Made by a program: the position numbers and the translations under genes | Assembly (NCBI GenBank): GCA_949752795.1 | Contig: CATKHW010000421.1 | Coordinates: forward strand, 1 to 64,000 | Length of the DNA stretch: 64,000 nucleotides | Reading direction: 5' to 3' | From: Hyperoodon ampullatus | Lineage: Eukaryota; Chordata; Mammalia; Artiodactyla; Ziphiidae | Notes under the pieces: model-generated | Told to the model about the DNA's origin: nothing | The model's database searches: none | Seen by the model: only the letters and a program-made list of their open reading frames with translations | Shown: positions 48,680 to 60,857 of the stretch, piece after piece | Layout of the letters: each line of letters begins with the position of its first letter | Numbering within the stretch: position 1 is the first letter of the stretch

Positions 48680-50419
48680 GAACTGAGTTAGGAAAGAGAA
48701 CAGTGTCTCACATTTAGAAAACACTCTTATGCCTGCTTAAGGGGGAAGGAGAGGTGGGGTGATGCATAAAACCAGAGTTTGATATAAGCACAGGTACCGT
48801 TCCAAAAACCAACTATGGAATAGACAAGACCTACACCTTCCTCAGTTAAAGGGACTCAAATCACCATATTTCCCGCAGAGGAATATATCTGACTAGTAAG
48901 AATCTTAAAACCTATGTATTGATATGTCTCCATAAGGGAATCAAGTGTGTCTAGACTGGGATAAATATGGCAGCGAGAATCAGCTCAAACCCACTATAAA
49001 AAGGAATTTCAAAAATAAAACAAAAAAAACTGGGATATTCTTTACAATTCCTTCAGGGTCTCTGATGAAACCTGAAATGACCCTATCTACAATGACAGCT
49101 GGATGTGGCATAAGGCTGGACACTTGGGACTGAGAGGATTGGTGAGATTGGGTGAGCAAATGCAGACCCTTTAAAGCAATAATGCATGGCACACATTCCA
49201 TGGGTCCCAACTCTCCAGGTTGAAGGGAATATTACTACAGATATAACATGTACGGGAATCCTAGAGAACGGACACACTGTGAATACGAAAGGTTTCTAAA
49301 ACTCAACGAATAGTCCCTCTCCTGGTGCTCCGGTTTGACTTTCCATCTGCTTTATTATCAACCTCCCAACTTGGAGAGACAGCCCCTTTAACCTCCTGGT
49401 TCGCACAGGTTGCCAATTTGGCGGAGGATGAAAGGGAAGAGGGAGAACCAATGAGAGAGTAGCTGTTAGGCATTTGGACGGGCACATATCACTGTAATTT
49501 CCCGGCAGGAAGAAGAATTAACCAAAGTCTCAGCCACCCACCGGGAATCAGTATAGATCCTGAACCAAAATTTTGGACTTGCGGTCAGCTCACCAAAAAC
49601 GAGTTGAAAAATGGAGCTCAGGGGCACAGCAATTCACAAACTGGCCGAGTAATAAAGGACAACTATCGTCCAAAAATCTGTTGAGGGAAGGCAATGAGGC
49701 GGACTTGAAAGCGTGGCAGAATAGCAGGAAACAGATTTCAAGAGGTACGTTGGAATCACCTTTAAAGCACAGGAAGAGGGGCACAACTTCGACAATGATG
49801 CACTTGGCCAAAAAGGGCGTATGTGTTTTATCCTGAATATATTCAGGAGAAAACGCATACGCCCTTTTTGGCCAAGCAAGCAAGCGGGCAATGCAAATCT
49901 GCACTACAAAGAAGTATCACTTCCCACCGGTCAAAAGGGACATCCACAAAATGTGTAAAAACCAGAAAGGCAAGACAGGCCCTGGAGAACAGGGTGCCTT
50001 GTTATGCTGATGGGCGGGATGTAAATTGCCAACTGCCTCTCTGGAGGAGTGCATTGTGTTCCCTAAAACAAGTAAACAACAGAGCTACAGAGCCAAGGGC
50101 ACTTCCAGTCTAGGGAATATACCTTGGGAAAACTGAAAATCAAAAAGACACAGCCACCCCAAAATTTAGGGCTGCACTGCTTACAAGGACCTCAACTTGG
50201 GTACACCTTAAATATCCCAGGAAATATAAAAATGGTTCAAAAAATTGTGGTACTTACGTACGATGGAATATCCCTCAGCCATGAAATCAATGTCATAAGA
50301 CCAGTAGCAGCAAAATGGGTGGATTCAGGTACGATGATTCTAAGTGAAATAAGTCACACAGAAAAAGAAACTTATCATAAGATATCACTTATGAAGATCC
50401 TGTAAACATGGCTACACTT
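48680..50419 (+). repeat. Satellite monomer U29 (type I)
   Basis: 1,740 bp. I see no difference from U27 at any of the type markers; distance 3,479 bp. Palindrome 49803-49876 with the same two left-arm changes. U26-U27 and U28-U29 form a very young dimer duplication. Confidence 0.97.
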
Positions 50420-52158
50420 GAACTGAGTTAGGAAAGAGAACAGTGTCTCACATTTAGAAAACACTCTTATGCCTGCTTAAGGGGGAAGGAGAGGTGGGGT
50501 GATGCATAAAACCAGAGTTTGATATAAGCACAGGTACCGTTCCAAAAACCAACTATGGAATAGACAAGACCTACACCTTCCTCAGTGAAAGGGACTCAAA
50601 ACCCCATATTTCCCGCAGAGGAATATATCTGACTAGTAAGAATCTTAAAACCTATGTATTGATATGTCTCCGTAAGGGAATCAAGTGTGTCTAGACTGGG
50701 ATAAATATGGCAGCGAGAATCAGCTCAAACCCACTATAAAAAGGAATTTCAAAAATAAAACAAAACAACTGGGAAATTCTTTACAATTCCTTCAGGGTCT
50801 CTGATGAAACCTGAAATGACCCTATCTACAATGACAGCTGGATGTGGCATAAGGCTGGACACTTGGGACTGAGAGGATTGGTGAGATTGGGTGAGCAAAT
50901 GCAGACCCTTTAAAGCAATAATGCATGGCACACATTCCATGGGTCCCAACTCTCCAGGTTGAAGGGAATATTACTACAGATATAACATATACGGGAATCC
51001 TAGAGAACGGACACACTGTGAATACGAAAGGTTTCTAAAACTCAACGAATAGTCCCTCTCCTGGTGCTCCGGTTTGACTTTCCATCTGCTTTATTATCAA
51101 CCTCCCAACTTGGAGAGACAGCCCCTTTAACCTCCTGGTTCGCACAGGTTGCCAATTTGGCAGAGGATGAAAGGGAAGAGGGAGAACCAATGAGAGAGTA
51201 GCTGTTAGGCATTTGGACGGGCACATATCACTGTAATTTCCCGGCAGGAAGAAGAATTAACCAAAGTCTCAGCCACCCACCGGGAATCAGTATAGATCCT
51301 GAACCAAAATTTTGGACTTGCGGTCAGCTCACCAAAAACGAGTTGAAAAATGGAGCTCAGGGGCACAGCAATTCACAAACTGGCCGAGTAATAAAGGACA
51401 ACTATCGTCCAAAAATCTGTTGAGGGAAGGCAACGAGGCGGACTTGAAAGCGAGGCAGAATAGCAGGAAACAGATTTCAAGAGGTACGTTGGAATCGCCT
51501 TTAAAGCACAGGAAGAGGGGCACAACTTCGACAATGATGCACTTGGACAAAAAGGGCGTATGCGTTTTCTCCTGAATATATTCAGGAGAAAACGCATACG
51601 CCCTTTTTGGCCAAGCAAGCAAGCCGGCAATGCAAATCTGCACTACAAAGAAGTATCACTTCCCACCGGTCAAAAGGGACATCCACAAAATGTGTAAAAA
51701 CCAGAAAGGCAAGACAGGCCCTGGAGAACAGGGAGCCTTGTTATGCTGATGGGCGGGATGTAAATTGCCAACTGCCTCTCTGGAGGAGTGCATTGTGTTC
51801 CCTAAAACAAGTAAACAACAGAGCTACAGAGCCAAGGGCACTTCCAGTCTCGGGAATATACCTTGGGAAAACTGAAAATCAAAAAGACACAGCCACCCCA
51901 AAATTTAGGGCGGCACTGCTTACAAGGACCTCAACTTGGGTACACCTTAAATATCCCAGGAAATATAAAAATGGTTCAAAAAATTGTGGTACTTACGTAC
52001 GATGGCATATCCCTCAGCCATGAAATCAATGTCATAAGACCAGTAGCAGCAAAATGGGTGGATTCAGGTACGATGATTCTAAGTGAAATAAGTCACACAG
52101 AAAAAGAAACTTATCATAAGATATCACTTATGAAGATCCTGTAAACATGGCTACACTT
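50420..52158 (+). repeat. Satellite monomer U30 (type J)
   Basis: 1,739 bp. J markers shared with U32 (partly with U34, U37): cacttggacaaaaagg in the palindrome left arm (51542-51615, one mismatch), ccagtctcggg in place of ccagtctaggg, and gatggcatatccc. Its 5' end has acaaaacaactgg as in U28. Private: ggcggcactg, aagccggcaatg, acatatacggg. Confidence 0.97.
51607..52023 (+). pseudogene. L1 ORF2 remnant with opened TAG (U30), 138 codons
   Basis: In most monomers this frame stops at a TAG just before the GIY motif. Here the codon at 51850-51852 is TCG, so the frame continues through GIYLGKT and QKDTATPKFRAAL. It starts at a non-ATG codon (TTG inside the palindrome right arm), then runs into an out-of-frame end. 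It lacks every catalytic part of ORF2 and is best seen as a chance opening or as the ancestral state of the codon, not a gene. Confidence 0.6.
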
Positions 52159-53897
52159 GAACTGAGTTAGGAAAGAGAACAGTGTCTCACATTTAGAAAA
52201 CACTCTTATGCCTGCTTAAGGGGGAAGGAGAGGTGGGGTGATGCATAAAACCAGAGTTTGATATAAGCACAGGTACCGTTCCAAAAACCAACTATGGAAT
52301 AGACAAGACCTACACCTTCCTCAGTGAAAGGGACTCAAAACCCCATATTTCCCGCAGAGGAATATATCTGACTAGTAAGAATCTTAAAACCTATGTATTG
52401 ATATGTCTCCATAAGGGAATCAAGTGTGTCTAGACTGGGATAAATATGGCAGCGAGAATCAGCTCAAACCCAATATAAAAAGGAATTTCAAAAATAAAAC
52501 AAAAAAACTGGGAAATTCTTTACAATTCCTTCAGGGTCTCTGATGAAACCTGAAATGACCCTATCTACAATGACAGCTGGATGTGGCATAAGGCTGGACA
52601 CTTGGGACTGAGAGGATTGGTGAGATTGGGTGAGCAAATGCAGACCCTTTAAAGCAATAATGCATGGCACACATTCCATGGGTCCCAACTCTCCAGGTTG
52701 AAGGGAATATTACTACAGATATAACATGTACGGGAATCCTAGAGAACGGACACACTGTGAATACGAAAGGTTTCTAAAACTCAACGAATAGTCCCTCTCC
52801 TGGTGCTCCGGTTTGACTTTCCATCTGCTTTATTATCAACCTCCCAACTTGGAGAGACAGCCCCTTTAACCTCCTGGTTCGCACAGGTTGCCAATTTGGC
52901 AGAGGATGAAAGGGAAGAGGGAGAACCAATGAGAGAGTAGCTGTTAGGCATTTGGACGGGCACATATCACTGTAATTTCCCGGCAGGAAGAAGAATTAAC
53001 CAAAGTCTCAGCCACCCACCGGGAATCAGTATAGATCCTGAACCAAAATTTTGGACTTGCGGTCAGCTCACCAAAAACGAGTTGAAAAATGGAGCTCAGG
53101 GGCACAGCAATTCACAAACTGGCCGAGTAATAAAGGACAACTATCGTCCAAAAGTCTGTTGAGGGAAGGCAACGAGGCGGACTTCAAAGCGTGGCAGAAT
53201 AGCAGGAAACAGATTTCAAGAGGTACGTTGGAATTGCCTTTAAAGCACAGGAAGAGGGGCACAACTTCGACAATGATGCACTTGGCCAAAAAGGGCGTAT
53301 GCGTTTTCTCCTGAATATATTCAGGAGAAAACGCATACGCCCTTTTTGGCCAAGCAAGCAAGCGGGCAATGCAAATCTGCACTACAAAGAAGTATCACTT
53401 CCCACCAGTCAAAAGGGACATCCACAAAATGTGTAAAAACCAGAAAGGCAAGACAGGCCCTGGAGAACAGGGTGCCTTGTTATGCTGATGGGCGGGATGT
53501 AAATTGCCAACTGCCTCTCTGGAGGAGTGCATTGTGTTCCCTAAAACAAGTAAACAACAGAGCTACAGAGCCAAGGGCACTTCCAGTCTAGGGAATATAC
53601 CTTGGGAAAACTGAAAATCAAAAAGACACAGCCACCCCAAAATTTAGGGCTGCACTGCTTACAAGGACCTCAACTTGGGTACACCTTAAATATCCCAGGA
53701 AATATAAAAATGGTTCAAAAAATTGTGGTACTTACGTACGATGGAATATCCCTCAGCCATGAAATCAATGTCATAAGACCAGTAGCAGCAAAATGGGTGG
53801 ATTCAGGTACGATGATTCTAAGTGAAATAAGTCACACAGAAAAAGAAACTTATCATAAGATATCACTTATGAAGATCCTGTAAACATGGCTACACTT
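52159..53897 (+). repeat. Satellite monomer U31 (type K)
   Basis: 1,739 bp, perfect palindrome 53281-53354. K markers: gcgtggcag, ggacttcaaagc; ttggaattgcc and cccaccagtc shared with U36; tctccataaggg and cagggtgcc shared with I units. Private: cccaatataaaaagg, ccaaaagtctg. Confidence 0.97.
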
Positions 53898-55641
53898 GAA
53901 CTGAGTTAGGAAAGAGAACAGTGTCTCACATTTAGAAAACACTCTTATGCCTGCTTAAGGGGGAAGGAGAGGTGGGGTGATGCATAAAACCAGAGTTTGA
54001 TATAAGCACAGGTACCGTTCCAAAAACCAACTATGGAATAGACAAGACCTACACCTTCCTCAGTGAAAGGGACTCAAAACCCCATATTTCCCGCAGAGTG
54101 ATATATCTGACTAGTAAAGTAAGAATCTTAAAACCTATGTATTGATATGTGTCCGTAAGGGAATCAAGTGTGTCTAGACTGGGATAAATATGGCAGCGAG
54201 AATCAGCTCAAACCCACTATAAAAAGGAATTTCAAAAATAAAACAAAAAAACTGGGAAATTCTTTACAATTCCTTCAGGGTCTCTGGTGAAACCTGAAAG
54301 GACCCTATCTACAATGACAGCTGGATGTGGCATAAGGCTGGACACTTGGGACTGAGAGGATTGGTGAGATTGGGTGAGCAAATGCAGACCCTTTAAAGCA
54401 ATAATGCATGGCACACATTCCATGGGTCCCAACTCTCCAGGTTGAAGGGAATATTACTACAGATATAACATGTACGGGAATCCTAGAGAACGGACACACT
54501 GTGAATACGAAAGGTTTCTAAAACTCAACGAATAGTCCCTCTCCTGGTGCTCCGGTTTGACTTTCCATCTGCTTTATTATCAACCTCCCAACTTGGAGAG
54601 ACAGCCCCTTTAACCTCCTGGTTCGCACAGGTTGCCAATTTGGCAGAGGATGAAAGGGAAGAGGGAGAACCAATGAGAGAGTAGCTGTTAGGCATTTGGA
54701 CGGGCACATATCACTGTAATTTCCCGGCAGGAAGAAGAATTAACCAAAGTCTCAGCCACCCACCGGGAATCAGTATAGATCCTGAACCAAAATTTTGGAC
54801 TTGCGGTCAGCTCACCAAAAACGAGTTGAAAAATGGAGCTCAGGGGCACAGCAATTCACAAACTGGCCGAGTAATAAAGGACAACTATCGTCCAAAAATC
54901 TGTTGAGGGAAGGCAACGAGGCGGACTTGAAAGCGAGGCAGAATAGCAGGAAACAGATTTCAAGAGGTACGTTGGAATCGCCTTTAAAGCACAGGAAGAG
55001 GGGCACAACTTCGACAATGATGCACTTGGACAAAAAGGGCGTATGCGTTTTCTCCTGAATATATTCAGGAGAAAACGCATACGCCCTTTTTGGCCAAGCA
55101 AGCAAGCGGGCAATGCAAATCTGCACTACAAAGAAGTATCACTTCCCACCGGTCAAAAGGGACATCCACAAAATGTGTAAAAACCAGAAAGGCAAGACAG
55201 GCCCTGGAGAACAGGGAGCCTTGTTATGCTGATGGGCGGGATGTAAATTGCCAACTGCCTCTCTGGAGGAGTGCATTGTGTTCCCTAAAACAAGTAAACA
55301 ACAGAGCTACAGAGCCAAGGGCACTTCCAGTCTCGGGAATATACCTTGGGAAAACTGAAAATCAAAAAGACACAGCCACCCCAAAATTTAGGGCTGCACT
55401 GCTTACAAGGACCTCAACTTGGGTACACCTTAAATATCCCAGGAAATATAAAAATGGTTCAAAAAATTGTGGTACTTACGTACGATGGCATATCCCTCAG
55501 CCATGAAATCAATGTCATAAGACCAGTAGCAGCAAAATGGGTGGATTCAGGTACGATGATTCTAAGTGAAATAAGTCACACAGAAAAAGAAACTTATCAT
55601 AAGATATCACTTATGAAGATCCTGTAAACATGGCTACACTT
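53898..55641 (+). repeat. Satellite monomer U32 (type J with 5 bp insertion)
   Basis: 1,744 bp. Near 54112 it reads ctagtaaagtaagaatc where others read ctagtaagaatc, a 5 bp tandem duplication shared only with U37. J markers cacttggacaaa (palindrome 55025-55098, one mismatch), ccagtctcggg and gatggcatatccc. Private: gcagagtgata, tctctggtgaaacc. Confidence 0.97.
55090..55506 (+). pseudogene. L1 ORF2 remnant with opened TAG (U32), 138 codons
   Basis: Same frame and same TCG (55333-55335) as in U30, with one residue difference near the start (SGQ instead of SRQ). U34 also has TCG (58809-58811), but its frame ends shortly after at the TAA in aatcaataag. The change is thus a J-type marker shared by three units. 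Confidence 0.6.
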
Positions 55642-57380
55642 GAACTGAGTTAGGAAAGAGAACAGTGTCTCACATTTAGAAAACACTCTTATGCCTGCTT
55701 AAGGGGGAAGGAGAGGTGGGGTGATGCATAAAACCAGAGTTTGATATAAGCACAGGTACCGTTCCAAAAACCAACTATGGAATAGACAAGACCTACACCT
55801 TCCTCAGTGAAAGGGACTCAAAACCCCATATTTCCCGCAGAGGAATATATCTGACTAGTAAGAATCTTAAAACCTATGTATTGATATGTCTCCGTAAGGG
55901 AATCAAGTGTGTCTAGACTGGGATAAATATGGCAGCGAGAATCAGCTCAAACCCACTATAAAAAGGAATTTCAAAAATAAAGCAAAAAAACTGGGAAATT
56001 CTTTACAATTCCTTCAGGGTCTCTGATGAAACCTGAAATGACCCTATCTACAATGACAGCTGGATGTGGCATAAGGCTGGACACTTGGGACTGAGAGGAT
56101 TGGTGAGATTGGGTGAGCAAATGCAGACCCTTTAAAGCAATAATGCATGGCACACATTCCATGGGTCCCAACTCTCCAGGTTGAAGGGAATATTACTACA
56201 GATATAACATGTACGGGAATCCTAGAGAACGGACACACTGTGAATACGAAAGGTTTCTAAAACTCAACGAATAGTCCCTCTCCTGGTGCTCCGGTTTGAC
56301 TTTCCATCTGCTTTATTATCAACCTCCCAACTTGGAGAGACAGCCCCTTTAACCTCCTGGTTCGCACAGGTTGCCAATTTGGCAGAGGATGAAAGGGAAG
56401 AGGGAGAACCAATGAGAGAGTAGCTGTTAGGCATTTGGACGGGCACATATCACTGTAATTTCCCGGCAGGAAGAAGAATTAACCAAAGTCTCAGCCACCC
56501 ACCGGGAATCAGTATAGATCCTGAACCAAAATTTTGGACTTGCGGTCAGCTCACCAAAAACGAGTTGAAAAATGGAGCTCAGGGGCACAGCAATTCACAA
56601 ACTGGCCGAGTAATAAAGGACAACTATCGTCCAAAAATCTGTTGAGGGAAGGCAACGAGGCGGACTTCAATGCGTGGCAGAATAGCAGGAAACAGATTTC
56701 AAGAGGTACGTTGGAATCGCCTTTAAAGCACAGGAAGAGGGGCACAACTTCGACAATGATGCACTTGGCCAAAAAGGGCGTATGTGTTTTCTCCTGAATA
56801 TATTCAGGAGAAAACGCATACGCCCTTTTTGGCCAAGCAAGCAAGCGGGCAATGCAAATCTGCACTACAAAGAAGTATCACTTCCCACCGGTCAAAAGGG
56901 ACATCCACAAAATGTGTAAAAACCAGAAAGGCAAGACAGGCCCTGGAGAACAGGGAGCCTTGTTATGCTGATGGGCGGGATGTAAATTGCCAACTGCCTC
57001 TCTGGAGGCGTGCATTGTGTTCCCTAAAACAAGTAAACAACAGAGCTACAGAGCCAAGGGCACTTCCAGTCTAGGGAATATACCTTGGGAAAACTGAAAA
57101 TCAAAAAGACACAGCCACCCCAAAATTTAGGGCTGCACTGCTTACAAGGACCTCAACTTGGGTACACCTTAAATATCCCAGGAAATATAAAAATGGTTCA
57201 AAAAATTGTGGTACTTACGTACGATGGAATATCCCTCAGCCATGAAATCAATGTCATAAGACCAGTAGCAGCAAAATGGGTGGATTCAGGTACGATGATT
57301 CTAAGTGAAATAAGTCACACAGAAAAAGAAACTTATCATAAGATATCACTTATGAAGATCCTGTAAACATGGCTACACTT
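55642..57380 (+). repeat. Satellite monomer U33 (type K)
   Basis: 1,739 bp. K markers gcgtggcag and ggacttcaatgc. The palindrome (56764-56837) has the left-arm change tatgtg (one mismatch). Private: aaaataaagcaaaa, ctggaggcgtgc. Confidence 0.97.
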
Positions 57381-59117
57381 GAACTGAGTTAGGAAAGAGA
57401 ACAGTGTCTCACATTTAGAAAACACTCTTATGCCTGCTTAAGGGGGAAGGAGAGGTGGGGTGATGCATAAAACCAGAGTTTGATATAAGCACAGGTACCG
57501 TTCCAAAAACCAACTATGGAATAGACAAGACCTACACCTTCCTCAGTGAAAGGGACTCAAAACCCCATATTTCCCGCAGAGGAATATATCTGACTAGTAA
57601 GAATCTTAAAACCTATGTATTGATATGTCTCCGTAAGGGAATCAAGTGTGTCTAGACTGGGATAAATATGGCAGCGAGAATCAGCTCAAACCCACTATAA
57701 AAAGGAATTTCAAAAATAAAACAAAAAAACTGGGAAATTCTTTACAATTCCTTCAGGGTCTCTGATGAAACCTGAAATGACCCTATCTACAATGACAGCT
57801 GGATGTGGCATAAGGCTGGACACTTGGGACTGAGGATTAGTGAGATTGGGTGAGCAAATGCAGACCCTTTAAAGCAATAATGCATGGCACACATTCCATG
57901 GGTCCCAACTCTCCAGGTTGAAGGGAATATTACTACAGATATAACATGTACGGGAATCCTAGAGAACGGACACACTGTGAATACGAAAGGTTTCTAAAAC
58001 TCAACGAATAGTCCCTCTCCTGGTGCTCCGGTTTGACTTTCCATCTGCTTTATTATCAACCTCCCAACTTGGAGAGACAGCCCCTTTAACCTCCTGGTTC
58101 GCACAGGTTGCCAATTTGGCAGAGGATGAAAGGGAAGAGGGAGAACCAATGAGAGAGTAGCTGTTAGGCATTTGGACGGGCACATATCACTGTAATTTCC
58201 CGGCAGGAAGAAGAATTAACCAAAGTCTCAGCCACCCACCGGGAATCAGTATAGATCCTGAACCAAAATTTTGGACTTGCGGTCAGCTCACCAAAAACGA
58301 GTTGAAAAATGGAGCTCAGGGGCACAGCAATTCACAAACTGGCCGAGTAATAAAGGACAACTATCGTCCAAAAATCTGTTGAGGGAAGGCAACGAGGCGG
58401 ACTTGAAAGCGAGGCAGAATAGCAGGAAACAGATTTCAAGAGGTACGTTGGAATCGCCTTTAAAGCACAGGAAGAGGGGCACAACTTCGACAATGATGCA
58501 CTTGGACAAAAAGGGCGTATGTGTTTTCTCCTGAATATATTCAGGAGAAAACGCATACGCCCTTTTTGGCCAAGCAAGCAAGCGGGCAATGCAAATCTGC
58601 ACTACAAAGAAGTATCACTTCCCACCAGTCAAAAGGGACATCCACAAAATGTGTAAAAACCAGAAAGGCAAGACAGGCCCTGGAGAACAGGGAGCCTTGT
58701 TATGCTGATGGGCGGGATGTAAATTGCCAACTGCCTCTCTGGAGGAGTGCATTGTGTTCCCTAAAACAAGTAAACAACAGAGCTACAGAGCCAAGGGCAC
58801 TTCCAGTCTCGGGAATATACCTTGGGAAAACTGAAAATCAATAAGACAGAGCCACCCCAAAATTTAGGGCTGCACTGCTTACAAGGACCTCAACTTGGGT
58901 ACACCTTAAATATCCCAGGAAATATAAAATTGGTTCATAAAATTGTTCTACTTACATACGATGGAATATCCCTCAGCCATGAAATCAATGTCATAAGACC
59001 AGTAGCAGCAAAATGGGTGGATTCAGGTACGATGATTCTAAGTGAAATAAGTCACACAGAAAAAGAAACTTATCATAATTTATCACTTATGAAGATCCTG
59101 TAAACATGGCTACACTT
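57381..59117 (+). repeat. Satellite monomer U34 (J/H chimera)
   Basis: 1,737 bp. The 5' part is J: cttggacaaaaagg and ccagtctcggg, followed by the ordinary ccttgggaaaactg. From about 58841 it turns H-like: aatcaataagacagagcc, attgttctac, cataatttatcac. The switch therefore falls in roughly 58823-58841. A 2 bp loss gives gactgaggattag. The palindrome (58501-58574) has two left-arm changes (ggacaa, tatgtg). Confidence 0.95.
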
Positions 59118-60857
59118 GAACTGAGTTAGGAAAGAGAACAGTGTCTCACATTTAGAAAACACACTTATGCCTGCTTAAGGGGGAAGGAGAGGTGGGGTGA
59201 TGCATAAAACCAGAGTTTGATATAAGCACAGGTACCGTTCCAAAAACCAACTATGGAATAGACAAGACCTACACCTTCCTCAGTGAAAGGGACTCAAAAC
59301 ACCATATTTCCCGCAGAGGAATATATCTGACTAGTAAGAATCTTAAAACCTATGTATTGATATGTCTCCATAAGGGAATCAAGTGTGTCTAGACTGGGAT
59401 AAATATGGCAGCGAGAATCAGCTCAAACCCACTATAAAAAGGAATTTCAAAAACAAAACAAAAAAAACTGGGATATTCTTTACAATTCCTTCAGGGTCTC
59501 TGATGAAACCTGAAATGACCCTATCTACAATGACAGCTGGATGTGGCATAAGGCTGGACACTTGGGACTGAGAGGATTGGTGAGATTGGGTGAGCAAATG
59601 CAGACCCTTTAAAGCAATAATGCATGGCACACATTCCATGGGTCCCAACTCTCCAGGTTGAAGGGAATATTACTACAGATATAACATGTACGGGAATCCT
59701 AGAGAACGGACACACTGTGAATACGAAAGGTTTCTAAAACTCAACGAATAGTCCCTCTCCTGGTGCTCCGGTTTGACTTTCCATCTGCTTTATTATCAAC
59801 CTCCCAACTTGGAGAGACAGCCCCTTTAACCTCCTGGTTCGCACAGGTTGCCAATTTGGCGGAGGATTAAAGGGAAGAGGGAGAACCAATGAGAGAGTAG
59901 CTGTTAGGCATTTGGACGGGCACATATCACTGTAATTTCCCGGCAGGAAGAAGAATTAACCAAAGTCTCAGCCACCCACCGGGAATCAGTATAGATCCTG
60001 AACCAAAATTTTGGACTTGCGGTCAGCTCACCAAAAACGAGTTGAAAAATGGAGCTCAGGGGCACAGCAATTCACAAACTGGCCGAGTAATAAAGGACAA
60101 CTATCGTCCAAAAATCTGTTGAGGGAAGGCAATGAGGCGGACTTGAAAGCGTGGCAGAATAGCAGGAAACAGATTTCAAGAGGTACGTTGGAATCGCCTT
60201 TAAAGCACAGGAAGAGGGGCACAACTTCGACAATGATGCACTTGGCCAAAAAGGGCGTATGTGTTTTCTCCTGAATATATTCAGGAGAAAACGCATACGC
60301 CCTTTTTGGCCAAGCAAGCAAGCGGGCAATGCAAATCTGCACTACAAAGAAGTATCACTTCCCACCGGTCAAAAGGGACATCCACAAAATGTGTAAAAAC
60401 CAGAAAGGCAAGACAGGCCCTGGAGAACAGGGAGCCTTGTTATGCTGATGGGCGGGATGTAAATTGCCAACTGCCTCTCTGGAGGAGTGCATTGTGTTCC
60501 CTAAAACAAGTAAACAACAGAGCTACAGAGCCAAGGGCACTTCCAGTCTAGGGAATATACCTTGGGAAAACTGAAAATCAAAAAGACACAGCCACCCCAA
60601 AATTTAGGGCTGCACTGCTTACAAGGACCTCAACTTGGGTACACCTTAAATATCCCAGGAAATATAAAAATGGTTCAAAAAATTGTGGTACTTACGTACG
60701 ATGGAATATCCCTCAGCCATGAAATCAATGTCATAAGACCAGTAGCAGCAAAATGGGTGGATTCAGGTACGATGATTCTAAGTGAAATAAGTCACACAGA
60801 AAAAGAAACTTATCATAAGATATCACTTATGAAGATCCTGTAAACATGGCTACACTT
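59118..60857 (+). repeat. Satellite monomer U35 (I/K-like)
   Basis: 1,740 bp. Its 5' part follows type I (aaaacaccatatttcccgc, tctccataaggg, extra A in the tail, ctgggatattc, ttggcggagg), which matches the H-like end of U34. Its 3' part has gcgtggcag with ttggaatcgcc and cagggagcc. The palindrome (60241-60314) has the left-arm change tatgtg. Private: gaggattaaaggg. Confidence 0.96.

Noticed and set aside
51607..52023. 138-codon frame as a real protein
   Set aside because: It is an L1 ORF2 fragment without catalytic parts, opened by one base, starting in a palindrome arm and ending out of frame.
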